Positions 1 through 5,839 of a DNA stretch of 6,721 nucleotides are shown here, piece by piece. Under the pieces are notes generated by a model. It was not told the origin of the DNA and made no database searches. It was given only the letters and a program-made list of their open reading frames with translations. Source of the stretch: Bdellovibrionales bacterium (GTDB lineage Bacteria; Bdellovibrionota; Bdellovibrionia; Bdellovibrionales; UBA1609). Both the position numbers and the translations under genes were made by a program. Location of the stretch: assembly GCA_027451425.1 (NCBI GenBank), contig DAIDJH010000099.1, positions 1 through 6,721 of the forward strand, read 5' to 3'. The stretch's first letter is position 1. Each line of letters starts with the position of its first letter.

Positions 1-557
1 GCGATCGAGCACGCATCAAAACCTGCCGAGAGCGAGCCCGCATTCGTCGGATCGCCCAATGCTTTCGCGATCACTCCAATTTTATAAAGCGTTAAGGTCA
101 TCATGTAAAAGTTGGCATCGCTACTCATGCTCGAAGCTGGGCCAATACCGCGCATGATGGCTTCAGCGGTATCGCAATCGCTGATTGCACTCGTCGCGGT
201 CGAACCGAGTGTTCTTATCATGAACAAGCTCCAGGGAGTCGTATAAGGCGGTGTTCCGGTCGCGTACGTTTTGATATTTGTCTCCATAAAGTTCATTGAA
301 AATCCGCAGCGGCCGGCATAGGCCGACGAACAAACCGTCGCGTATTGTTCGCTACTGAGAGAAGAAGATGAAATATTCGAACAGTCATTGATCGCCGAGG
401 TATAATTGCCACTGTTCATGTCAATGAGCGCCGCATATAGGTACGTTTCGTCGTTGGTTGTTGAAAACGACTCTAAATAGTTTTTAGTGCATCCCGTTGA
501 ATAAAAACACAGGAGCGCGGCTAACATCAGCGGCTTAATATCTAAACGCGTATTCAA
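1..557 (-). CDS. Cysteine-containing envelope lipoprotein (Lip1), 3' end outside the window
   Basis: Unrecognised lipoprotein; the first 185 codons are in the window and the frame stays open to the left edge. The chosen start is a TTG at 557-555, with a perfect AGGAGG seven bases upstream. It gives an N-terminus MNTRLDIKPLMLAALLCFYS: basic residues, then a hydrophobic core, then the lipobox STGC (Cys22). An ATG at 527 (codon 11) would remove the basic n-region and has no comparable ribosome site. The mature part is Ser/Thr-rich, with cysteines in NDC, TVC, GRC, SDC and DAC contexts, and may form helical repeats. By eye it aligns with the lipoprotein at 1809-2486 around the NDC...C segment and the final ...G..(A)NAC / GDP...DAC segment. 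It overlaps the end of OMP-A by 23 bases, so translational coupling is likely. Function is unknown; association with the OMP-A barrel at the outer membrane is inference. Confidence 0.82.
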   Translation of the reverse strand, partial: MNTRLDIKPLMLAALLCFYSTGCTKNYLESFSTTNDETYLYAALIDMNSGNYTSAINDCSNISSSSLSSEQYATVCSSAYAGRCGFSMNFMETNIKTYATGTPPYTTPWSLFMIRTLGSTATSAISDCDTAEAIMRGIGPASSMSSDANFYMMTLTLYKIGVIAKALGDPTNAGSLSAGFDACSI

Positions 558-1695
558 ACACGTACCTCCTGTCTTGTGTGGGAGTGTACGTACCCCCCGA
601 ACCGACGAGCGGAACGCTGGCAATTTCTTCGCCGTACGATGCGAGCTGAAGTTGATTTTGACCGATGTCGAGCTCAAGACCCGCCGTCCAATAGCCTTGG
701 TTGTAACCGCCGCGGACAAAAAGCACGTCGTTGAAATTGAACTCCACTCCCCCATGAAGACGGCGCACAATATTCGGATCTTGATATATATAGGTCGGCT
801 CCACATTCTGCGTGATGTCCGACAATTGCGCCGTCAGCACCATCCGCACGCCATTACTGATGATGGGTGAAATGGCCGCGCCCACATCAATCGTGTCTGG
901 TGTCGACATTGGCCGGTATGTCGTTGAGTATTGCGAACCGTGGTTGATGCCGTATTCTGTATCGCCCACGTCGTGCCAAACCGCCGCAAACGTCGGCAAA
1001 AACGCGTAAGGTAAAGTGACAATCGTGCCAACATCACTTCCGATACCAAAGCCTTCACTGAATAAAGTCGAACCGTTGATCATGCTTGTGGCTGAAAGCC
1101 CCGTGCTCGTTGTGGGGATATCCGTTCGACTCGATTCCGTCCGGTCTATGGCGCGAATGTTGGCGCCAATTTTCCAAATCCCCGAGAACATGCTGAGATT
1201 AAACGCCGCCGTAACGGCCTGATCGTTCCAATAGTGATAGTGGTATGTGTTCGCGCTATCGATGTATGCGTCGGTATCGTAGGAATCTAAAACTCCGATC
1301 CCGAAATTTGTCATAACGAGGGACGGAGAAATCTGTTCGCGTTGATGCATATGCTTGCCCGGATATTTGTTCGCGTCGTTGAGTGTGGCTTGCGGGTTGA
1401 GCGGATCCATTAGGCTCGTGCCCTCCATAGTCGGGGTGTCTTGACCCACATCCACCTGAGGATCTGCTACATTGACGAAATAATTCCGTACGCGACCAAG
1501 TGCCGCCGGGTTTAAATAAATCGCCGTTTCATCGTCAACAGAGGCAACAACGGCGTTGCCCATCCCAAGCCCACGCACACCATCGTAAAAATCGTAACGC
1601 TCACCTGGCTGTACATAATTCGAAGCCCACGCGCTTGCGCACGCCATGATGATAAAAATAAAAATTAGAATATGTTTTTCAATAGATAGTCCCAT
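535..1695 (-). CDS. FadL/PorV-like outer-membrane beta-barrel protein (OMP-A)
   Basis: A 386-residue exported protein. Residues 1-24 form a signal peptide: a Lys/His n-region, an Ile/Phe-rich core, and probable cleavage after AWA. The mature N-terminus has R41-GLGMGNA, DD at 54-55 and NPAALGR at 62-68. Signatures with this NPA[AG] motif occur in the FadL/OMPP1, PorV and TraF_2-like barrel families. The rest alternates polar and aromatic residues like beta-strands, and the chain ends FEYAFRY with a terminal aromatic residue, typical of BAM-assembled barrels. QGYWTAG (333-339), LASYGEEI (351-358) and DRRY recur in OMP-B at 4032-5156, so the two are paralogues; OMP-A has about eight extra residues in its last loop. 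A transport role for a hydrophobic ligand would fit FadL relatives, but no substrate can be named. No clear ribosome site precedes the ATG. Lip1 follows it directly, overlapping its end. Confidence 0.85.
   Translation of the reverse strand: MGLSIEKHILIFIFIIMACASAWASNYVQPGERYDFYDGVRGLGMGNAVVASVDDETAIYLNPAALGRVRNYFVNVADPQVDVGQDTPTMEGTSLMDPLNPQATLNDANKYPGKHMHQREQISPSLVMTNFGIGVLDSYDTDAYIDSANTYHYHYWNDQAVTAAFNLSMFSGIWKIGANIRAIDRTESSRTDIPTTSTGLSATSMINGSTLFSEGFGIGSDVGTIVTLPYAFLPTFAAVWHDVGDTEYGINHGSQYSTTYRPMSTPDTIDVGAAISPIISNGVRMVLTAQLSDITQNVEPTYIYQDPNIVRRLHGGVEFNFNDVLFVRGGYNQGYWTAGLELDIGQNQLQLASYGEEIASVPLVGSGGTYTPTQDRRYVFEYAFRY
565..570 (-). promoter_or_regulatory. Shine-Dalgarno site AGGAGG for the TTG-started lipoprotein
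   Basis: The minus strand reads AGGAGG seven bases before the TTG at 557-555. It lies inside the last codons of OMP-A. It is the strongest ribosome site in the window and decides the start of Lip1. Its place inside the upstream gene points to coupled translation. Confidence 0.75.
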
Positions 1696-1808
1696 TCAGA
1701 GACAGTATCGTCATATCTTCGATTCAATTTGAGACGGACCATCGTCCAGTTCGCGTTATGGTAATCCGTCGAGTTTACAAACATCTGCCGCCGGGTGAAA
1801 ATAGCCGA
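1696..1808. other. Divergent intergenic region between OMP-A and Lip2
   Basis: This 113-base gap must carry the 5' signals for both OMP-A (leftward) and Lip2 (rightward). On the plus strand TTGAGA at 1729-1734 matches a -35 box at 5 of 6 positions, but no good -10 sits 16-18 bases downstream. I therefore do not call a specific promoter. No inverted repeat long enough to suggest an operator was seen. Confidence 0.4.
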
Positions 1809-2486
1809 ATGGGTCGTATTGAGCGTTTTATTTTATTCGGGGCTGTTCTCTGCTTTGTTGGATTCTTCATCGCCGGGTGCGAATCCACTGAAGACAACAA
1901 TATTGCTAAGGCGCAAAAGTGTCTCGACGGGTTAGGGTCAAACCCCACTCCCTCAGACGCGCAGAACTGTTTGCAGCCAATTTCAGGCGATTACTCGGCC
2001 AACGCTGAAGTCATTCGCTGTGCCGCTGACTTCATGATTGGCGGGATCACCGACCAAACTCTGATCAACGCCTACAACGCCATTAAAAATTTATCCGGTT
2101 CCGCCGTTGCGCAAACGCTCGTCTCTTATCTCACGCAACCGTCTGGCGGACCTTATACGAGTACGAATCTGGCGCAGACCACCTACCAAGACTGCCAAGC
2201 CTCAGGCGTATCAAGCCTCATGTATCTTGCCGGCTTAAGTTATACCGGAACTCAATTGGCGGTTGTCGAGGGGAGCGCAAACCCAAGTACCATAGCCAAC
2301 GCATGCCAGTCCAGCCCAAGCAGCTGCAACCCACAAACGCTCGGCTCCATCGCACAAACCGTCTACGGCAGTTACTGCACAGGTTCAAATCAAACAAATT
2401 CTGTTTGTACGACGTTAAGTAGCGCCATTAGCTCCGGCAACGGCAACCCCTCCGCCATCGGGCAGAGCTTAATCAATTTACTGTAA
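1809..2486 (+). CDS. Cysteine-rich envelope lipoprotein (Lip2)
   Basis: A 225-residue protein of unknown function. I chose the ATG at 1809 over the in-frame ATG at 1758. It has a GGTGA-type site ten bases upstream, and it starts a standard lipoprotein signal: MGRIERF, a hydrophobic stretch, then the lipobox IAGC with Cys24. The longer start only adds 17 polar residues before the signal. After the lipid cysteine there are eight more (KC, NC, RC, DC, AC, SC, YC, VC), enough for four disulfides in the periplasm or at the cell surface. The C-terminal third is rich in Ser, Asn, Gln and Thr. Spacing of the central cysteines and the G...ANAC segment resemble Lip1 at 1-557, so the two are probably distant paralogues. 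It is divergent from OMP-A and convergent with the methyltransferase gene, 16 bases away. Asp/Glu after the +1 Cys does not fit an Asp+2 inner-membrane retention signal (it is Glu), so outer-membrane location is plausible. Confidence 0.8.
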   Translation: MGRIERFILFGAVLCFVGFFIAGCESTEDNNIAKAQKCLDGLGSNPTPSDAQNCLQPISGDYSANAEVIRCAADFMIGGITDQTLINAYNAIKNLSGSAVAQTLVSYLTQPSGGPYTSTNLAQTTYQDCQASGVSSLMYLAGLSYTGTQLAVVEGSANPSTIANACQSSPSSCNPQTLGSIAQTVYGSYCTGSNQTNSVCTTLSSAISSGNGNPSAIGQSLINLL

Positions 2487-2502
2487 AATTTTTGGCGGAG
2501 GC

Positions 2503-3240
2503 TCACTCCCCCTCGGTCTTTTTCAAGATGTAGCCGGATTCCCGACTGTTTGCCGGATACTGAGTCTTTTTCTCGATCACTAGGCCTTTGACATTTGCCA
2601 GCATCGACTCCATCACTCCGCTATCAGGGACTGGAGACAGTAAAATAATCCCGCCCGGCTTTAGCACTCGCTTAAACTCCTGAAGCACTCGCATAGACAC
2701 CGGGTCAGCCGGAGCCGAAGCATTTCTCAATTCGTAAGTTAAAACAGAATGCGTGGAGATGATCCGATCAAATGTGTTATCGGGCCACTTTAAATGCGCG
2801 ATATCCTGCCGAAAGAAGACATCCGGCTGCGTTTTCTGAAACGGCGTCAAATAGATATCCGCGCCGACGACATCGTAACCAAGCACGCGCATTTCATTTA
2901 CAAAACTCCCGTCACCCGCGCCAGCATCTAAAATTTTACCTTTAAAGTAGAGGAGAAATTCATTTATTTTCATGTCGTACGTACCCGCGACGAATTTAAT
3001 ATCGCGATCCGTTCTAAAATAATAAGTCCTTTTATCCGAACTGCGCTGAACCTCTACACTGCTGACGAAACCATTTTTAACGGTGACCGTAATGGCGTCG
3101 GGATGATTGATCAGGTCAACACATTCGTACTTTGGTACATCGGCGGCCTTCGACTGCGGCGCCAAAAAAAGTTGTACGGCTGTAAAAAAAATAGACGTTA
3201 TAAACCATCGAACCATAGATGAGCGCCCAAAATAGAGCAT
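2503..3240 (-). CDS. Class I SAM-dependent methyltransferase with an apparent signal peptide
   Basis: A 245-residue protein with a Methyltransf_11-type Rossmann core. Motif I is ILDAGAGDG at 103-111 (SAM-binding glycine loop). An acidic residue ends strand 2 in VVGADIY (Asp128, expected to hold the ribose). WPDNTFDRIIS spans 152-162, and FKRVLKPGGIILLSP at 189-203 is the usual post-III strand. Before this core, residues 9-32 look like a Sec signal: MVRW, a hydrophobic stretch and SKA at 30-32, followed by ADVPKYEC. Residues 33-95 form a small region I do not recognise. The ATG at 3240 is open to doubt: neither it nor the ATG at 3216 (Met9) has a good ribosome site, and 3216 gives the cleaner signal peptide. 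The substrate is unknown. It lies 39 bases downstream of the 3280-3984 gene on the same strand and is probably co-transcribed with it. Export would be odd, because SAM is made and used in the cytoplasm. Confidence 0.85.
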   Translation of the reverse strand: MLYFGRSSMVRWFITSIFFTAVQLFLAPQSKAADVPKYECVDLINHPDAITVTVKNGFVSSVEVQRSSDKRTYYFRTDRDIKFVAGTYDMKINEFLLYFKGKILDAGAGDGSFVNEMRVLGYDVVGADIYLTPFQKTQPDVFFRQDIAHLKWPDNTFDRIISTHSVLTYELRNASAPADPVSMRVLQEFKRVLKPGGIILLSPVPDSGVMESMLANVKGLVIEKKTQYPANSRESGYILKKTEGE

Positions 3241-3279
3241 GCAATCAATTAATACAAAGTAAATGCCAGTTGATCAGGT

Positions 3280-3984
3280 TTAAAAACCCCACGACAGTCC
3301 ACAGGTGGCAAGAAATAAATAGTCCCTCAGCCCTGCGGCCGCAACTAGCTCGAATTGGACCGAGCGCGGTGGAGTTATGATGTCTTCAAAACCGATCGCA
3401 ACGCGCGCGAGGTAGTTATCCCAATCTGAAAAACTCGCGAGTTGTTCGTCGGCGATAAGATCATGCATTACGCCATAGCTGAAATAAGGTCGAAATGCAT
3501 CGTTCGAGTGATTCACCCGCCGCCGCGCAAACCAAAATTGCTCGCGACCAGCCGTCGAATATTCTCCGCCACCTTCCCAAGCATGACTCAAGTAAGTGAT
3601 GCCAAAAACCGCTCCGTCCGCGCTTGCGGTGGAGTTCGATAATTCTTCAACACCTGTAATGCCACCGACAAACACCGTGAGTTCGCGCTGAAATGGATAG
3701 TAGTACGTGCGCCGATGAAAGGCCGTCGACCATTTCAATCTATCAGCTTCTTGCGGCGTAAGCGCCGGCACAGGTACTACCAAAATATTTTGGCTCTGCA
3801 ACGATGGCGCCGATTGTGTCTTTTTCACCGCAGGCGCGGCCGCATCGTCTGGAATGGCCTGGTGGGGCGCGCTTGTTTGCGGCTCGGCGCGCGCCTTGCG
3901 TGAAAGCGCGCAACCAATCACCAAGACTGTGGTACAAATCGCGACCAACGTCGATACCGTCTTGAACAAAACCCCTGCTCGCAT
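3280..3984 (-). CDS. Unrecognised envelope protein with beta-barrel-like C-terminus
   Basis: A 234-residue protein that I cannot assign to a family. The ATG at 3984 was chosen because longer versions run into the divergent gene at 4032, while this one begins with an export signal. The signal is ambiguous: hydrophobic residues lead to LVIGC (Cys25), a good lipobox, but ARA at 31-33 just after it could be a signal peptidase I site. Next comes a Pro/Ala-rich, probably unstructured linker (about 34-75). From about residue 90 the chain alternates aromatic and polar residues (RRTYYYPF, ELTVFVGG, QFWFARRR, FRPYFSYGV) with loops between, and it ends GLSWGF with a terminal Phe. This fits a small outer-membrane barrel of perhaps eight strands. 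The methyltransferase follows after 39 bases on the same strand. OMP-B is divergent, 47 bases away. Confidence 0.75.
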   Translation of the reverse strand: MRAGVLFKTVSTLVAICTTVLVIGCALSRKARAEPQTSAPHQAIPDDAAAPAVKKTQSAPSLQSQNILVVPVPALTPQEADRLKWSTAFHRRTYYYPFQRELTVFVGGITGVEELSNSTASADGAVFGITYLSHAWEGGGEYSTAGREQFWFARRRVNHSNDAFRPYFSYGVMHDLIADEQLASFSDWDNYLARVAIGFEDIITPPRSVQFELVAAAGLRDYLFLATCGLSWGF

Positions 3985-4031
3985 ATCGTCAAATATACCC
4001 GAACGCCCGTAGAATAATATAAGATTTTGCA
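3985..4031. promoter_or_regulatory. Short divergent promoter region, with a possible -10 for OMP-B
   Basis: These 47 bases separate the start codons of two divergent envelope genes. For OMP-B, TAGAAT at 4010-4015 matches the -10 consensus at 5 of 6 positions. TCGTCA at 3986-3991, 18 bases before it, matches the -35 at 4 of 6. The leader would be about ten bases, with no clear ribosome site. The leftward promoter is not resolved but must overlap the same stretch, so the two genes may compete for or share control. The call rests on AT-rich boxes only. Confidence 0.3.
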
Positions 4032-5156
4032 ATGAAACAATTATTGCTCGCCTTAGCGTTGACCGCGGTGGCAACATTCGCGTACGCGGGCGCACCCGAT
4101 TATGCCATTCACGAAAATTACCAAAGCTTACGCGCACGCGGGATGGGCGACGCCTTCGACACCATCGCTGACGACGATTTCGCCATGTTTTACAACCCAG
4201 CGGCGCTTGGCAGACGACACGAGACGAACGTGCACCTCTTTTTGCAAGCGTCGGCCGACTCGAATATTCTCCCGTTTTACAACGACATGAAAAGCGCCGG
4301 GAGCAACCCGCAATCCGTCGACAATGTTCTCAACAAATACTACGGCGACGACATGTACATTCGACCGACACTCGGCGGGATTATCACGCGAAAGCATTGG
4401 AGTCTCGCCGTACTCCCTGTGGATTTTTCAAATAATTTTGATTTACATCATTCGGTGGCCGCGAGCGTTTACATCACCTCGACCCTCGATTCCACGATCG
4501 CCTACGCTTATGGCAATGAAATCCACACGAAGTTCTTAAAAAACCCTTTATACTGGGGCTTCAATGTTAGCTTCGTTCACCGCGCCTACTACAGCGACGT
4601 GATTCAGTCGGCGCAATTGGCCACCAACAACAATCTTTTCGACTTGAGTCGCATGAACGAAGGGGCGACTGTCGATGGAGATCTCGGCCTCTTATACAAC
4701 GTGCAAACCGCGCGCGACGCGAAATTCAAACCGTCATTTTCTTTGGTTGTTCGCGACATCGCCGATGAAGGCTTTTTCATCCCACTCCGGTTTTTCAACA
4801 AGAATGCCACCGCTCCACCGCCTTACCAGCGCGTAGCCGATGCCGGCACTGCGGTACAGCTTAAGCATTTCTGGGTTTTCACTCCCGCGGTTGAACTCGA
4901 CGAGCGCGACATGGGCGATTCGGAGTGGACTCCGCTCAAAGGCCTTCACTTGGGCGCCGATTTTTCTTGGCAGATGTATCATTGGTGGAAAGGCTTTTGG
5001 AACGTCGGTATCGATCAAGGGTATTGGACGGCGGGTTTTGGCGCGAGCATGTCGGTGTTCGAACTTGAGCTGGCAAGCTGGGGCGAAGAAATCGGCACAA
5101 CGAGCGCGCCACAAGAAAGTCGCCGCTACGGGCTTGAGCTCAGCTTGAATTTTTAG
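4032..5156 (+). CDS. FadL/PorV-like outer-membrane beta-barrel protein (OMP-B)
   Basis: A 374-residue exported protein and paralogue of OMP-A. Residues 1-19 are a classic signal peptide ending AYA. The mature start carries R36-GMGDA, DDDF at 47-50 and NPAALGR at 55-61, matching OMP-A position for position. The C-terminal part has GLHLGADFSW, then DQGYWTAG (328-335), LASWGEEI (347-354) and SRRY, and the chain ends LELSLNF with a terminal Phe as in BAM substrates. The middle of the protein is much less similar to OMP-A, as expected if loops or ligand contacts differ. Family relatives (FadL/OMPP1, PorV, TraF_2-like) act in the outer membrane, some in uptake of hydrophobic compounds and some as secretion accessories; which applies here cannot be told. 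No good Shine-Dalgarno site precedes the ATG. It stands alone: coaE is convergent 50 bases downstream. Confidence 0.87.
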   Translation: MKQLLLALALTAVATFAYAGAPDYAIHENYQSLRARGMGDAFDTIADDDFAMFYNPAALGRRHETNVHLFLQASADSNILPFYNDMKSAGSNPQSVDNVLNKYYGDDMYIRPTLGGIITRKHWSLAVLPVDFSNNFDLHHSVAASVYITSTLDSTIAYAYGNEIHTKFLKNPLYWGFNVSFVHRAYYSDVIQSAQLATNNNLFDLSRMNEGATVDGDLGLLYNVQTARDAKFKPSFSLVVRDIADEGFFIPLRFFNKNATAPPPYQRVADAGTAVQLKHFWVFTPAVELDERDMGDSEWTPLKGLHLGADFSWQMYHWWKGFWNVGIDQGYWTAGFGASMSVFELELASWGEEIGTTSAPQESRRYGLELSLNF

Positions 5157-5206
5157 TATTTGACCAAGTCGGCGTCGTTAAAACAAACCCGGCCGAGTCG
5201 TTACAG

Positions 5207-5800
5207 CTACCCCTCTAATTTCGCAAGCAATTCCTTCACCTGCCGTCGAAGGTCCGCAATCGAGCTTTCGTTGCAAATGACGTAAGTCGCGCGCCCGCGC
5301 TTTTCATCAACGGGGAGCTGCGCCCCAATCCGGCGCGCAATTTCATCGTCAGAGATCTTCACTTTCTCGCGCAATCTTTTTTCTTGTAGCTCACGCGCAG
5401 AATAAACTAAAATAGTTGCATCAAATTCATGCTCCATGTTTTTTTCAAAAAGAAGTGGCACGTCGTAAAATGCAAGATCGCAGCCTTGGCGCTCGAGTGC
5501 ACGGCGCTCTTCCGCTCGCTTGGCTTGTATAAGCGGGTGCAAAATCGATTCGAGCCGCTCACGTTTGCCGGCGTCGGAAAAAATAATCCGGCCAAGTTTG
5601 CGCCGGTCGAGCTCGCCGGTTGAGGTGAGCATACCCTCGCCAAAAGTCTTGATAATTTCAGAAAGACCGGGCGAACCTGGACGCACGACTTCACGCGCCA
5701 GAACGTCAGCGTCCACAACCGGCCGACCAAGGTCGCGAAGAATTGCCGCAACCGTGCTTTTGCCTGTCGCAATGCCGCCGGTGAGCCCGATCCATTTCAT
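5207..5800 (-). CDS. coaE: Dephospho-CoA kinase
   Basis: Catalyses the last step of coenzyme A synthesis in the cytoplasm: ATP-dependent phosphorylation of the 3'-hydroxyl of dephospho-CoA. The 197-residue product has the normal family length and all main motifs: P-loop GGIATGKST (8-16), DAD (30-32), LDRR (64-67), HPLI (88-91), DVPLLFE (113-119), the Arg-rich lid around 139-146, and RRIGAQ...EK with the following VICN (156-177). The ATG at 5800 is preferred over a TTG at 5812: GGGA six bases upstream places it well, and the protein then begins MKWIGLTGG as in the family. The usual 'ADYVI.N' reads ATYVICN here, a minor change. It is convergent with OMP-B and divergent from the kinase gene, with 39 bases between the two starts. 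No partner gene of the CoA pathway is in the window. Confidence 0.97.
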   Translation of the reverse strand: MKWIGLTGGIATGKSTVAAILRDLGRPVVDADVLAREVVRPGSPGLSEIIKTFGEGMLTSTGELDRRKLGRIIFSDAGKRERLESILHPLIQAKRAEERRALERQGCDLAFYDVPLLFEKNMEHEFDATILVYSARELQEKRLREKVKISDDEIARRIGAQLPVDEKRGRATYVICNESSIADLRRQVKELLAKLEG

Positions 5801-5806
5801 TATTAT

Positions 5807-5810
5807 TCCC
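5807..5810 (-). promoter_or_regulatory. Ribosome site GGGA for coaE
   Basis: The minus strand reads GGGA six bases before the ATG at 5800. It supports the shorter coaE start; the alternative TTG at 5812-5810 overlaps this site and has no suitably spaced site of its own. Confidence 0.45.
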
Positions 5811-5830
5811 AACTTTCCGATACCTATAAC

Positions 5831-5834
5831 GGAG
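5831..5834 (+). promoter_or_regulatory. Ribosome site GGAG for the GTG-started kinase
   Basis: GGAG followed by five bases and GTG at 5840-5842. It fixes the kinase start just ahead of the kinase fold, leaving only about ten residues before the first kinase strand. Confidence 0.6.
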
Positions 5835-5839
5835 ATTCA

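Noticed and set aside
574..870. Plus-strand open frame opposite OMP-A (also 812-1009 and 1016-1222)
   Set aside because: Antisense to a well-supported barrel gene; no recognisable domain, signal or ribosome site.
1758..1808. Upstream ATG extension of Lip2
   Set aside because: Adds 17 polar residues before a complete lipoprotein signal and has no ribosome site; the ATG at 1809 fits better.
2487..2530. Possible terminator between Lip2 and the methyltransferase
   Set aside because: GAGG and CCTC can pair over about four bases before a T-run, but the stem is too short to call.
3985..4137. Longer N-terminus of the 3280-3984 gene
   Set aside because: It would overlap the start of OMP-B and put 51 residues in front of an export signal.
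4734..5114. Minus-strand open frame of 126 codons opposite OMP-B (and other smaller ones at 4128-4397, 4604-4810)
   Set aside because: Shadow of the barrel gene; the plus-strand protein has conserved motifs, the antisense has none.
5157..5206. Repeated GTCGTTA and a CCGGCCG palindrome in the OMP-B/coaE gap
   Set aside because: Very short and without a loop-and-T-tract arrangement; likely chance.
5825..5830. TATAAC as a -10 box for the kinase
   Set aside because: It is nine bases before the GTG, so transcription would start after the ribosome site; no fitting -35 is present.
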